Assembly: GCF_900109455.1 (NCBI RefSeq)
Contig: NZ_FOAG01000001.1
Coordinates: 186,001-250,000, forward strand
Length of the DNA stretch: 64,000 nt
Reading direction: 5' to 3'
Source: Roseovarius azorensis
Lineage (GTDB): Bacteria > Pseudomonadota > Alphaproteobacteria > Rhodobacterales > Rhodobacteraceae
In this document: in pieces, positions 19,930 through 29,340 of the stretch
Position numbering within the stretch: position 1 is the first letter of the stretch
How the letters are laid out: each line of letters starts with the position of its first letter
Program-made: the position numbers and the translations under genes
The notes under the pieces: generated by a model
Databases searched by the model: none
Told to the model about the DNA's origin: nothing
The model's input: the letters and a program-made list of their open reading frames with translations, nothing else

Positions 19930-21618
19930 ATGCAGGCAGACGAACAGTCTTTTTTCGGCCAGATGCGCGCGAGCGCCGCGGAAGGCCTGCGCGAAGGCTG
20001 GGCGGTGCTGCGCAAGCGCGGCCCGAGCCAGTTCCAGTTCTGGGTGATCGCGCTGCTGATCGGGATCGCGGCGGGGTTTGCGGCGCTGCTCTTTCGCAAG
20101 GGAATCACGTCCTTGCAGGGGGTGCTCTATGGCACCGAGGATGTGGCACAGCTGCATAGTCTGGCCGAAAGCCTGCCGTGGTACTGGATCCTGCTGGTGC
20201 CGGTGGCGGGCGGTCTGGTGGTGGGTCTGATCCTGCATCACTTCACGCCCGACGGGCGGGTGCGCGCGGTCGCCGATGTGATCGAGGGGGCGGCGCTCTA
20301 TGAGGGGCGGGTCGAGCGGCGCGAGGGGCTGGCCTCGGCCGCCGCCTCACTGATCACGCTGGGCTCGGGCGGCTCGTCGGGGCGTGAAGGGCCGGTGGTG
20401 CATCTGGCGGGGGTGATTTCAAGCTGGGTCAGTGACAAGATCAATGCCGACGGGGTGACCGGGCGGGATCTGCTGGGCTGCGCGGTGGCGGCGGCGGTCT
20501 CGGCCTCGTTCAACGCGCCGATTGCCGGGGCGCTCTTTGCGCTGGAGGTGGTGCTGAGACATTTCGCGGTGCATGCCTTTGCGCCCATCGTGATCGCGAG
20601 CGTGGCCGGCACGGTGATCAACCGGCTGGAATTCGGCGATGTGACCGAGTTCAGCCTGCCGGTTGCGAGCGCGCTGGAGTTCTACGTGGAATTGCCGGCC
20701 TTTCTGATCCTCGGGCTGATCTGCGGCGTGGTGGCGGCGGCGCTGATGCGGGCGATTTTCCTGGCCGAGGACGTGGCGGGGCACATGCAGGTGCAGTTGC
20801 ACCTGCCGCGCTGGCTGCGCCCGGTCGGGGCGGGGCTGTTGCTGGGGATCATCGCGATCTGGTTCCCGCATATCATCGGCGTGGGGTACGAGACCACCTC
20901 GGCGGCGCTGACCGGGCAGTTGCTCTGGCATGAGGCGGTGGTGTTCGCCGTGCTCAAGGTGGTGGCGGTGGCGATCACCATCGGCGGGCGGATGGGCGGT
21001 GGCGTGTTCTCGCCCTCGCTGATGGTCGGTGCGCTGACCGGGCTGGCCTTTGGTTATGTGGCGACGGCGGTGTTTCCGGATGTGTCGGGGGCGGATACGA
21101 TCTATGCGCTGGCCGGCATGGGAGCGGTCGCGGCGGCGGTGCTGGGGGCGCCCATTTCGACCACGCTCATCGTGTTTGAACTGACCGGCGACTGGCAGAC
21201 CGGGCTGGCGGTGATGGTGGCGGTGTCGATGTCCACGGCGCTGGGGTCGCGTCTGGTGAAACGCTCGTTCTTTCTGGCGCAGTTGATGCGGCGGGGGATC
21301 CGCCTGGTGGCGGGGCCGCAGGATTATCTGCTGGGCATGTTCCGGGTTTCCAAGCTGATGCGCCCGCCCGATCACGAGCGCGCCGCGCGCGAGGAAGAAT
21401 GCTGGTCGCTGATCGAGCAGGGCGTATATCTCGATTCGAGCGCCACGCTGGAGGCGGCGATGCCGGTTTTCGAGCGCGCGGGCGCGCCGTTCCTGCCGGT
21501 GGTGACGCTCTCGGGTGGGGATCAGCCGCCCGAATTGCAGGGCGCGCTGTTTCATGTCGATGCGCTCAAGGCCTATAACCGCGCATTGGCAGCGGTGTCG
21601 GAGGAAGAGCACAGCTGA
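19930..21618 (+). CDS. CLC family chloride channel/transporter
   Basis: About 562 residues from ATG 19930; ATG 19894 and GTG 19843 are in frame upstream. A membrane domain of ten or more helices contains the GREGP motif with the gating glutamate ('GSGGSSGREGPVVHLAG') and GVFSP ('RMGGGVFSPSLMVGALTG'). The first selectivity motif (GSGIP in E. coli ClcA) is not recognisable; the equivalent position reads 'FTPDGRVRAVAD'. After the membrane part, about 130 residues resemble a degenerate CBS-like region. It is an inner-membrane anion channel or exchanger. Confidence 0.9.
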   Translation: MQADEQSFFGQMRASAAEGLREGWAVLRKRGPSQFQFWVIALLIGIAAGFAALLFRKGITSLQGVLYGTEDVAQLHSLAESLPWYWILLVPVAGGLVVGLILHHFTPDGRVRAVADVIEGAALYEGRVERREGLASAAASLITLGSGGSSGREGPVVHLAGVISSWVSDKINADGVTGRDLLGCAVAAAVSASFNAPIAGALFALEVVLRHFAVHAFAPIVIASVAGTVINRLEFGDVTEFSLPVASALEFYVELPAFLILGLICGVVAAALMRAIFLAEDVAGHMQVQLHLPRWLRPVGAGLLLGIIAIWFPHIIGVGYETTSAALTGQLLWHEAVVFAVLKVVAVAITIGGRMGGGVFSPSLMVGALTGLAFGYVATAVFPDVSGADTIYALAGMGAVAAAVLGAPISTTLIVFELTGDWQTGLAVMVAVSMSTALGSRLVKRSFFLAQLMRRGIRLVAGPQDYLLGMFRVSKLMRPPDHERAAREEECWSLIEQGVYLDSSATLEAAMPVFERAGAPFLPVVTLSGGDQPPELQGALFHVDALKAYNRALAAVSEEEHS

Positions 21619-21642
21619 GCGGGCGCGCCGCGGGCGGGTGGT

Positions 21643-21987
21643 TCAGACCCGCTCTACCGTAACGTTGTCGCTGGCGTAAAAGGCGATGTGGTCCCTGATC
21701 CCGGCCACCGCCTGTTTGGGGGCCGCGTAACTCCAGGCTGCATTTTCGAGTGTCTGGCTCTTGGTCACGATGGAATAATATCGCGCATCGCCCTTGTGGG
21801 GGCAGTGACTGGATTGCGGGCTCTCATCGAGAAAGGCCATGGCGATATCCTCGCGCGGGAAATAGATCACGAAGGGATAATCGCCCTCGGTCAGTTCCAG
21901 CGCGTTGCGGCTCTCGGCCAGAACGGCCCCGCCGGCGCGCACCGTCCATGTGCCCTGGGCCTTGCGTATCGTGATTCTCGCCATCAT
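21643..21987 (-). CDS. DUF427 domain-containing protein
   Basis: A 114-residue protein (two consecutive ATGs at 21987 and 21984). The core 'VIYFPREDIAMAFLDESP', then 'SHCPHKGDARYYSI' and 'WSYAAPKQAVAGIRDHIAFY', is the DUF427 pattern. The family is widespread and its biochemical role is not established. The gene stands alone between the CLC gene (convergent) and pepP. Confidence 0.85.
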   Translation of the reverse strand: MMARITIRKAQGTWTVRAGGAVLAESRNALELTEGDYPFVIYFPREDIAMAFLDESPQSSHCPHKGDARYYSIVTKSQTLENAAWSYAAPKQAVAGIRDHIAFYASDNVTVERV

Positions 21988-22045
21988 CCATCCCTCTCGT
22001 TTCGTCTTGTGTTCTGATCTGACGCAGTATCCTGACAGGAATATG

Positions 22046-23848
22046 TCAGAGCGGCTGCGTCACCTTGTCCAACCATAGCCGGGCCGGGCCGGAAAGCAGA
22101 GGCCCGATTTTGTCGCGGCAGGTGGCGTGATAGCGGTCGAGCCAGTCGCGCTCGGGCGGGGCAAGCCGCGCCGCGTCGATCAGCCGGCGGTCGATGGGCG
22201 CGAAGGTGAGCGTCTCGAAGCAGAGTTTTCCGGTCTCGTCACCGCCGGGCAGGGGGATGGCGTCGCACACCACGATCAGGTTCTCGATGCGGATGCCAAA
22301 GGCGCCCTCGCGGTAATAGCCCGGCTCGTTCGACAGGATCATGCCCGGTTCCAGCGGAACCTCGCTGAGGCGTGAGAGCCGCTGCGGGCCTTCGTGCACG
22401 CACAGATGTACGCCGACACCGTGGCCGGTGCCATGGGCATAGTCCTGATCGGCGAGCCAGAGGGGATAACGCGCGATGGCATCAAGGTCGCGCCCCGCAA
22501 GACCCTTTGGAAAGCGCAGGCGCGAGATCGCGATCATGCCTTGCAGCACGCGGGTAAAGGCGGCGCGTTCATCCGGGCCGGGCGTGCCCACGGGCAGCGT
22601 GCGGGTGATGTCGGTGGTGCCGTCGAGATACTGCCCGCCGCTGTCGAGCACCAGAAGATCGCCTTCGGCGAGGGTGCGGTTGCTGGCCTCGCTCACCCGG
22701 TAATGCGGCAGTGCGCCGTTGGGGCCAGAGCCTGCGATGGTGTCGAAGCTGATGTCGATCAGCCCGCCGGTGGCGGCGCGGCAGGCTTCGAGTCGTCGCA
22801 CCACGTCGATTTCCGTCAGCGTGCCGGGTGGCTGATCGTCGAACCACGCCAGGAATTCGCAGATCGCCGCGCCGTCGCGCAGATGGGCGGCGCGGGTGGC
22901 GGCAATCTCGGGGTCCGTCTTGCGCGCCTTGGGCAGGATGCAGGGATCCTCGCCCCAGACGCGCGGGATGCCCACCGCATCCAGCCGCTGCACCACCCAG
23001 AGCGGCAGGGTCGCCTTGTCCAGCCGCACCGGGCCGTCGAGCGTGTCGAGCGCTGTGCCGAAATCGGCGGGCGGGGCAAGGGTCACGTCATTGCCCAGAT
23101 GGGCGCGGGCGGTACCATCGAGTTTGGCCGGGTCGGTAAACAGCGCCACGCGCCCGTCATCGTGCAGGATGGCAAAGCCCTGCGCCACCGGGTTTCGCGG
23201 GATGTCGCGGCCGCGGATGTTGAGCAGCCAGGCGATGGAATCGGTCAGGGTGATCACCGCCGCCCGCTGGCCCGCCTCGTGCAGGGTTTCGGCGAGGCGG
23301 TCGCGCTTTTGCGCATGCGAGGCCCCGGCGAGGCTGTCGGGCCAGGGGCTGATCCGCCCCTGCGGCGGGGCGGGGCGGTCGGGCCAGATCCTGTCGATGA
23401 GATTGTCGGCGGGCGTCAGGCGGATCGGGCTGCCGACGAGTGCGCTTTCGAGGCTGTCGATCTGTTCGGGGGTATAGAGCCACGGATCAAAGCCGACCTC
23501 TCCACCGGCCGGAAGGTGACGCCTGAGCCAGTCGCCAAGCCGGGTTTCGGGCCAGTCGACGGGGGTGAAGTGATCCGTATCCACCTGCGCCCTGGCCTGC
23601 ACCCGGTAGCGCCCGTCGACGAAGACCCCCGCCGCATCCGCCAGCACCGCGCAGAACCCGGCCGAGCCGGTAAAGCCGGTGAGCCATGCCAGCCGATTGT
23701 CGCAGGGCGCGACATATTCGCCCTGATGCGCGTCGGCGCGCGGCACCAGCCAGCCTGCCATCCCGGCATCGGCCATGGCACGGCGCAGCCGTTCCAGGCG
23801 GGGCGGGCCCTGATCGGGGCGGGCGGTCTCGGTGAAGGACTGAAACAT
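22046..23848 (-). CDS. Xaa-Pro aminopeptidase, M24B family (PepP-type)
   Basis: A 600-residue protein from ATG 23848 (MFQSFTETARPDQGPPRLER). It has two creatinase-like N-terminal domains followed by the pita-bread metallopeptidase domain. Metal ligands appear as D in 'LLVLDSGGQYLDGTTDITRT', H in 'HGTGHGVGVHLCVHEGP' and E in 'LSNEPGYYREGAFGIRIEN'. It removes N-terminal residues preceding proline in the cytoplasm. The roughly 600-residue, three-domain form matches the long bacterial/eukaryotic aminopeptidase P type. Confidence 0.92.
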   Translation of the reverse strand: MFQSFTETARPDQGPPRLERLRRAMADAGMAGWLVPRADAHQGEYVAPCDNRLAWLTGFTGSAGFCAVLADAAGVFVDGRYRVQARAQVDTDHFTPVDWPETRLGDWLRRHLPAGGEVGFDPWLYTPEQIDSLESALVGSPIRLTPADNLIDRIWPDRPAPPQGRISPWPDSLAGASHAQKRDRLAETLHEAGQRAAVITLTDSIAWLLNIRGRDIPRNPVAQGFAILHDDGRVALFTDPAKLDGTARAHLGNDVTLAPPADFGTALDTLDGPVRLDKATLPLWVVQRLDAVGIPRVWGEDPCILPKARKTDPEIAATRAAHLRDGAAICEFLAWFDDQPPGTLTEIDVVRRLEACRAATGGLIDISFDTIAGSGPNGALPHYRVSEASNRTLAEGDLLVLDSGGQYLDGTTDITRTLPVGTPGPDERAAFTRVLQGMIAISRLRFPKGLAGRDLDAIARYPLWLADQDYAHGTGHGVGVHLCVHEGPQRLSRLSEVPLEPGMILSNEPGYYREGAFGIRIENLIVVCDAIPLPGGDETGKLCFETLTFAPIDRRLIDAARLAPPERDWLDRYHATCRDKIGPLLSGPARLWLDKVTQPL

Positions 23849-23872
23849 GCTGTCTCCTGTGGGGCGGTCGGG

Positions 23873-23937
23873 ATGGGGGCGCTGCCCCCGTCGCCGCAAG
23901 CGGCGACTCCCCCGAGGTATTTCGGGCCAGATGAAAG
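23873..23937. repeat. GC-rich roseobacter intergenic repeat, copy 2
   Basis: A GGGGGCGCTGCCCCC hairpin (23875-23889) is followed by GTCGCCGCAAGCGGCGAC (23890-23907), then TCCCCCGAGG and a TATTTCGGGCCAGATGAAAG tail. It lies between pepP and cobT. It has the same design as 17478-17540. Two stacked hairpins in this position may also terminate the cobT transcript. Confidence 0.65.
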
Positions 23938-23955
23938 CGCGGCCTGCCCCGCGGG

Positions 23956-25839
23956 TCAACTGGCGCGGCGGATGCCCATGACGCGGGCGCGGGCGCGCGG
24001 GTCGCTGTCGAAGAGCGCAGCAAGCTGTTCGGTCATCGCACCGGCCAGTTGGTCGGCGTCGGTGATGGTCACGGCGCGGTCGTAATAGCGCGTGACGTCA
24101 TGGCCGATGCCGATGGCCAGCAATTCCACCTGGCGGCGGCGCTCGACCATGGCGATCACGTCGCGCAGGTGTTTTTCGAGGTAATTGGCCGGATTGACGC
24201 TGAGCGTGCTGTCATCGACCGGGGCACCGTCGGAGATCACCATGAGGATCTTGCGGGCCTCCTTGCGCATGACCATGCGGCGATGCGCCCATTCCAGCGC
24301 CTCGCCGTCGATGTTTTCCTTGAGCAGCCCCTCTTTCATCATCAGTCCCAGATTGTCGCGGGTCCGGCGCATGGGCGCGTCGGCGGATTTGTAGACGATG
24401 TGGCGCAGGTCGTTGAGGCGGCCGGGCAGTTGCGGGCGGCCCTCGGCCAGCCATTTCTCGCGGCTCTGCCCGCCTTTCCAGGCGCGGGTGGTGAAGCCGA
24501 GGATTTCCACCTTGACCGAGCAGCGTTCCAGCGTGCGGGCCAGAACGTCGGCGCAGATGGCGGCGATGGAGATGGGGCGACCGCGCATGGAGCCGGAATT
24601 GTCGAGGAGCAGCGTCACCACCGTATCGCGGAATTCGGTGTCCTTTTCCACCTTGAAGCTGAGTGGCGTGGTGGGGTTGGCGACGACCCGCGCGAGGCGG
24701 CCCGCATCCAGAATGCCCTCTTCGCGGTCGAATTCCCAGCTTCGGCTCTGCTGTGCCTGAAGGCGGCGTTGCAGCTTGTTGGCGAGGCGCGAGACCGCGC
24801 CCTTGAGGGGTTCGAGCTGCTGGTCGAGATAGGCGCGCAGGCGTTCCAATTCGATCGGGTCGGCGAGTTCCTCGGCGCGGATTTCCTCGTCGAAATCGGC
24901 GCTGTAGACGGTGTAATTGGGATCGGCGTCGGAAATCGGCTGGGGCGCGGGCGGCTCGAGCGGGGCCTCGCCTTCGGGCAGTTCGGTCTCATTCTCCATG
25001 TCCTCGTCGGACATGTCCTCCATGCTGACCTGGGCCTGGGCCGCGTCCTGCTGTTCGTCCTGGGAGCGTTCGGGATCGGCCTCGGCCTCGGCCTCGTTCT
25101 CGTCGCTGTCGTCCTGACCGCTGCTGTCGGGATCGTCCTGTTCCTCGCCCGCCTCTTCGGCGTTGTCCTCCTGTTCGTCGTCCATGCTGTCGGGATCGTC
25201 GCCAAGCTGGTCGCCATAGCCCAGATCCTCGATGATCCGGCGGGCGAATTTGGCAAAGGCGGTCTGGTCGGCGAGGGTATCCTGCAGGTTTTCGAGCGTG
25301 CCGCCGGCCTGTTCCTCGATGAAGCCGCGCCAGAGGTCCATGACGTTCTGTGCGCCCTTGGGCATGTCGCGCCCGGTGGCGAGGTGGCGGATGAGATAGC
25401 CGGCGGCGGCGGGCAGGGGGGCGTCGGCGCTGGAGGTGATCTGTTCATAGCCCAGACGGCTGGCATCCTGCGCGATGCGCGCGTCGATGTTGGTTGCGGT
25501 TCCGGGCATGTCGCGCGCGCCCACCGCCTCGCAGCGCGCGGTTTCCATCGCCTCGTAGAGATCGCGCGCCATCTCGCCCGGCGGGGCGTAGCGGGCATGG
25601 GTGGCGGCGTCGTGGAATTTGTGGCGCAGCGCCAGCGCATCCGCCGTGCCGCGCGCGAGCAGCACCTCTTCGCGGGTCATCCGGCGGGAGACCTGCGGCA
25701 GGCGGATGCTGTCGCCCGAGATGCCGCTGGGGTCCACCGAATAGCTGATCGTCAGGTCGGAATCGTCCGCCATCACCTTGGTGGCGTTGGCGAGCGCCTT
25801 CTTGAACGGATCGGCGGGGTTGTCGGTGGGTTTGGTCAT
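23956..25839 (-). CDS. cobT: aerobic cobaltochelatase subunit CobT
   Basis: A 627-residue protein from ATG 25839 ([20 protein letters not shown]). A central stretch (about residues 205-300) is extremely acidic (Asp/Glu/Gln-rich). The C-terminal von Willebrand A domain has the metal-ion site D413-x-S-x-S ('[15 protein letters not shown]'). CobT and CobS form the AAA+ chaperone that drives cobalt insertion into hydrogenobyrinate diamide by CobN in aerobic B12 synthesis. CobS lies just upstream on the same strand; CobN is not in the window. Confidence 0.95.
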   Translation of the reverse strand: MTKPTDNPADPFKKALANATKVMADDSDLTISYSVDPSGISGDSIRLPQVSRRMTREEVLLARGTADALALRHKFHDAATHARYAPPGEMARDLYEAMETARCEAVGARDMPGTATNIDARIAQDASRLGYEQITSSADAPLPAAAGYLIRHLATGRDMPKGAQNVMDLWRGFIEEQAGGTLENLQDTLADQTAFAKFARRIIEDLGYGDQLGDDPDSMDDEQEDNAEEAGEEQDDPDSSGQDDSDENEAEAEADPERSQDEQQDAAQAQVSMEDMSDEDMENETELPEGEAPLEPPAPQPISDADPNYTVYSADFDEEIRAEELADPIELERLRAYLDQQLEPLKGAVSRLANKLQRRLQAQQSRSWEFDREEGILDAGRLARVVANPTTPLSFKVEKDTEFRDTVVTLLLDNSGSMRGRPISIAAICADVLARTLERCSVKVEILGFTTRAWKGGQSREKWLAEGRPQLPGRLNDLRHIVYKSADAPMRRTRDNLGLMMKEGLLKENIDGEALEWAHRRMVMRKEARKILMVISDGAPVDDSTLSVNPANYLEKHLRDVIAMVERRRQVELLAIGIGHDVTRYYDRAVTITDADQLAGAMTEQLAALFDSDPRARARVMGIRRAS

Positions 25840-25952
25840 GGGCAAGAGCCTGTGGCAATGGGTCGGGCAAGGCAAGCGGTTATCGGTTTCTTAACCTTGG
25901 ATTTGCAATGATGCGGAGGTGGGCATATCTTGAGGTCAACAGGAGACACCGC

Positions 25953-26186
25953 ATGGCTGGCACCCCGGACAACCACACGATCAAGCTGTTGCAGGAGATG
26001 CGGCGCGAGATGCAGGAAGGTTTCGACGCGATTTCCGGGCGTTTTGACGGGGTTGACGCGCGCTTTGACGAGGTGGATGCCAGAATCGACGGCGTGGCCC
26101 ACATCATGACGCTGATGGCCGGTCATTCCCACGATCTCGATACGCGCGTCGAAATGCTTGAGGCGAGGCTCAAGCCGGAGGTCTAG
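25953..26186 (+). CDS. small coiled-coil protein, function unknown
   Basis: A 77-residue protein with a good ribosome site (AGGAGACACCGC before ATG 25953). It is predicted to be almost wholly helical, with short repeats RFDGVDA, RFDEVDA and RIDGVAH giving a heptad pattern. It lies on the opposite strand between cobT and cobS and so is not part of their operon. Similar short heptad proteins are common and have no assigned function. The intact frame and ribosome site argue that it is real. Confidence 0.6.
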   Translation: MAGTPDNHTIKLLQEMRREMQEGFDAISGRFDGVDARFDEVDARIDGVAHIMTLMAGHSHDLDTRVEMLEARLKPEV

Positions 26187-26200
26187 CTGCCCCCTGACGC

Positions 26201-27187
26201 TCACCGCACGCTCACATTCGCAGCACTTTCCGGCAGTTCCTCGTCAAAGCAGCGCTGGTAGAATTCGGCGACGGTCTGGCGTTCCAACTCGTCACACTTG
26301 TTGAGGAAGGTCAGCCGGAAGGCATAGCCCACGTTGCGGAAGATGGTGGCGTTTTGCGCCCAGGCGATCACGGTGCGGGGGCTCATGACGGTCGAGAGTT
26401 CGCCGTTCATGAAGGCGGTGCGCGAGAGGTCCGCAACGGTCACCATGCGGCTGATCGTCTTGCGCCCGTCGGCGGTGTTGTAGAGCGGGTTCTTGGACAG
26501 CACGATGGCGGTTTCCGCGTCGTGACTGAGGTAATTCAGCGTCGCCACCAGCGACCAGCGGTCCATCTGGCCCTGGTTGATCTGCTGGGTGCCGTGATAG
26601 AGGCCGGTCGTGTCACCCAGACCCACGGTGTTGGCGGTGGCGAACAGGCGGAAATAGGGGTTGGGGGTGATCACCTCGTTCTGGTCCAAGAGCGTCAGCT
26701 TGCCGTCCGCCTCGAGCACGCGCTGGATCACGAACATCACATCGGCGCGGCCCGCGTCGTATTCGTCGAACACGATGGCCGTGGGGTTGCGCAGCGCCCA
26801 GGGCAGGATGCCCTCGTGAAATTCGGTCACCTGCTTGCCGTCGCGCAGCTTGATCGCGTCCTTGCCGATCAGGTCGATCCGGCTGATGTGGCTGTCGAGG
26901 TTGACGCGCACGCAGGGCCAGTTGAGGCGCACCGCTACCTGTTCGATGTGGGTGGATTTGCCGGTGCCGTGATAGCCCTGGATCATCACCCGGCGGTTAT
27001 GCGAAAAGCCCGCGAGGATGGCCAGCGTCGTGTCGGGGTCGAATTTATAGGTGCTGTCCAGTTCCGGCACGCGTTCTGTGCGGGAGGCAAAGCCCTTGAC
27101 GATCATGTCGGTGTCTATGCCAAAGGTTTCGCGGACGGAGATTTCCTCGGTCGGTTTCGCGTTGATGTCCATCATTCCGTCAGCCAT
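26201..27187 (-). CDS. cobS: aerobic cobaltochelatase subunit CobS
   Basis: A 328-residue AAA+ ATPase from ATG 27187. Walker A is GYHGTGKST at residues 71-79, Walker B is AIVFDEYDA with D141-E142, and the N-terminal part '[20 protein letters not shown]' is typical of CobS. It works with CobT as the ATP-driven part of cobaltochelatase. The small gene on the other strand separates it from cobT by about 360 bp. Confidence 0.95.
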   Translation of the reverse strand: MADGMMDINAKPTEEISVRETFGIDTDMIVKGFASRTERVPELDSTYKFDPDTTLAILAGFSHNRRVMIQGYHGTGKSTHIEQVAVRLNWPCVRVNLDSHISRIDLIGKDAIKLRDGKQVTEFHEGILPWALRNPTAIVFDEYDAGRADVMFVIQRVLEADGKLTLLDQNEVITPNPYFRLFATANTVGLGDTTGLYHGTQQINQGQMDRWSLVATLNYLSHDAETAIVLSKNPLYNTADGRKTISRMVTVADLSRTAFMNGELSTVMSPRTVIAWAQNATIFRNVGYAFRLTFLNKCDELERQTVAEFYQRCFDEELPESAANVSVR

Positions 27188-27351
27188 TGCGCCTTGGTCC
27201 TTCCATCGGGTCGTTATCGCGCCTGTCGTGCAACATATCGTGCTCAAGGGCAAGGGGAAGGGCAAGAATGGGCTGGCCTTAAAGCTGCGCGAGACTGGTC
27301 ATATCGCTGTCTTGTGCTAGGGTATGCGTTAAACAGGATCCCGGCGGCTCT

Positions 27352-27894
27352 ATGACAACGCGCGACGATATTGAAACGCTTATTCTGCGGGTGGGTACGG
27401 GGGACCGGGCCGCGTTTCGGGCTCTGTATGCCGCCACCTCGGCGAAACTCTTTGGCGTTGCGCTGCGTGTCTTGGGGGATCGCGCAGAGGCCGAAGAGGT
27501 GTTGCAGGAAATCTATGTCAAGATCTGGCACAATGCCGCCAGATACAATGTCAATGGCCTGAGTCCGATGACCTGGCTGATCACCATTGCCCGCAATGCC
27601 GCCGTGGACCGGCTGCGCAAGCTGCGCCGGGCCGACAGCCCAGCGGAGTTGCAAGAGCGGATCGCCGATCCGGGTGCGGGGCCTGAGGCCATGGCCATCG
27701 CGGCCTCGGAACGGGCGCGGCTGGCGACATGTCTGGCCGAACTGGCGGCGACGCATGCCGAGGCGATCCGGCGGGCCTATCTGGAGGGTGAGACCTATGC
27801 CGAGCTTGCGGCGCGTTTCGATGTGCCGCTCAATACGATGCGAACCTGGCTGCGCCGCAGCCTGCTGAAACTGAGGGAGTGTCTGACGCGATGA
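27352..27894 (+). CDS. ECF-type RNA polymerase sigma factor
   Basis: A 180-residue protein. Region 2 covers about residues 15-80 ('LRVLGDRAEAEEVLQEIYVK', 'SPMTWLITIARNAAVDRLRK') and region 4 about 120-172 ('EGETYAELAARFDVPLNTMR'). It overlaps the following anti-sigma gene by 4 bp (ATGA). It likely directs transcription of its own operon and perhaps the fasciclin gene downstream in response to an envelope or oxidative signal; the inducing signal is not evident. Confidence 0.92.
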   Translation: MTTRDDIETLILRVGTGDRAAFRALYAATSAKLFGVALRVLGDRAEAEEVLQEIYVKIWHNAARYNVNGLSPMTWLITIARNAAVDRLRKLRRADSPAELQERIADPGAGPEAMAIAASERARLATCLAELAATHAEAIRRAYLEGETYAELAARFDVPLNTMRTWLRRSLLKLRECLTR

Positions 27895-28592
27895 GCGATC
27901 AGGACCAGCCAGACCGGGACGAGGATCGGATCCTCGCGGGGGAATATGCCCTCGGGTTGCTGTCGCCAGAGGCGGCGGCGGCGTTCGAGGCGCGGCTGGT
28001 GCGCGAGCCCGAGTTGCGCGACGCCTATGCGGCATGGGCCGAGGATTTCGCCGCGATGACCGGCGATATCGCGCCGCAGCAACCGCCCGCACGGGTCTGG
28101 GCCGGGATCGAAGGGCAGCTGTTTGGTGCGGCACGCAGGCGCACGGGGCTGCCGGGTCATGGCTGGCTGTGGGGCGGTGTGTCGGCGGGGGTCGCGGCAC
28201 TGGTGCTGGTCTTTGGTCTGGGGATATTCAGGCCGCAGGCCCCGGTCGCGCCGGTTGACGCGCCCTATCTGGCGGATCTGGCCGCCGAGGACGGCAGCCT
28301 GGTCGTGCAGGCGGTCTATGACGACGCGACCGGGACGCTGTTTGTTGCACGCGAGACCGGGGCGGCGGCGCCGGGCCGGGCGCTGGAACTGTGGCTGATC
28401 GCCGGTGAGGCGGCGCCGGTCTCGCTGGGGGTTCTGCCGGAGGAGGCGCGCGGGGTGCTGGACGTACCCGAGGCGCTGCGCGACCGGGTGGACGGTGCGG
28501 TTCTGGCGATCTCGGACGAGCCGTCCGGCGGCTCGCCCACCGGCGCGCCGACCGGGGCAGTGCTGGCCGCCGGGCCGGTGCGCGGGATCTGA
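27891..28592 (+). CDS. anti-sigma factor, RskA/RsmA-like
   Basis: A 233-residue protein with an N-terminal cytoplasmic domain ('DEDRILAGEYALGLLSPEAA'), one membrane span at about residues 92-113, and a periplasmic C-terminal RskA-type domain ('EDGSLVVQAVYDDATGTLFV', 'LELWLIAGEAAPVSLGVLPE'). It overlaps and follows the ECF sigma gene, the standard arrangement for a membrane anti-sigma factor that sequesters its sigma until proteolysed. Confidence 0.9.
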   Translation: MSDQDQPDRDEDRILAGEYALGLLSPEAAAAFEARLVREPELRDAYAAWAEDFAAMTGDIAPQQPPARVWAGIEGQLFGAARRRTGLPGHGWLWGGVSAGVAALVLVFGLGIFRPQAPVAPVDAPYLADLAAEDGSLVVQAVYDDATGTLFVARETGAAAPGRALELWLIAGEAAPVSLGVLPEEARGVLDVPEALRDRVDGAVLAISDEPSGGSPTGAPTGAVLAAGPVRGI

Positions 28593-28696
28593 GGCGGAAA
28601 ATTCCCGTGAAACTAATTGGGGTGTGGCGGCGTGTCTTCCTGTGACCCGAGGCCGGGAGGGCCACGGGCGCAAAAAATCCTGACAGGAGACATGAC

Positions 28697-29257
28697 ATGA
28701 CACGCAACAGATTTTTCGCCACAACCGCCGCACTGGGCCTGAGCGCGGCGGTCGCCTATGCCGCCAACGAAAACCCGATGGTCGGCGGCGCGCCGATGTT
28801 CGCGGACAAGAATATCATCGAGAACGCCGTCAATTCCGCCGATCACGAAACGCTGGTTGCGGCGGTCAAGGCGGCGGGGCTTGTCGAGACGTTGCAGGGC
28901 GAGGGGCCGTTTACCGTCTTTGCGCCCACCGACGCGGCCTTTGGCATGCTCAATGAGGGTGCGGTCGAGGCGCTGCTCGAGCCCAAGGCCAAGGCACAGC
29001 TGACCCAGATCCTGACCTGCCACGTCGTCGGTGCCGATGCGATGGCTGCGGCGATCAAGGGCATGATCGACGATGACGGCGGCATGCATGTGGTGCCGAC
29101 CCTGGGTGGCTGCATGCTCAAGGCCACCTACAAGGGTGACAAGATCATGCTGGAGGATGAGCGCGGGCAGGTGATCAATGTCACCATCGCCGATGTGAAA
29201 CAGTCCAACGGCGTGATCCATGTGGTCGACCGGGTGATCCTGCCCAAGGCGAACTGA
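28697..29257 (+). CDS. secreted fasciclin-domain protein
   Basis: A 186-residue protein. A signal peptide (about 23 residues, ending AVAYA) precedes one FAS1 domain with the H1 motif 'GEGPFTVFAPTDAAFGML' and H2 'GVIHVVDRVILP'. A ribosome site (CAGGAG) precedes the ATG. It is a probable periplasmic or surface adhesion-type protein. Its position 104 bp after the anti-sigma gene suggests it is a target of that sigma factor. Confidence 0.92.
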   Translation: MTRNRFFATTAALGLSAAVAYAANENPMVGGAPMFADKNIIENAVNSADHETLVAAVKAAGLVETLQGEGPFTVFAPTDAAFGMLNEGAVEALLEPKAKAQLTQILTCHVVGADAMAAAIKGMIDDDGGMHVVPTLGGCMLKATYKGDKIMLEDERGQVINVTIADVKQSNGVIHVVDRVILPKAN

Positions 29258-29340
29258 TCCGCGATCCGGCAGGGCCGATTGCCCCGGCAGGGTGGCGTGA
29301 TGCGCTGCCCTGTCATCGCCGACAAACCCCGGTCCCCTCA

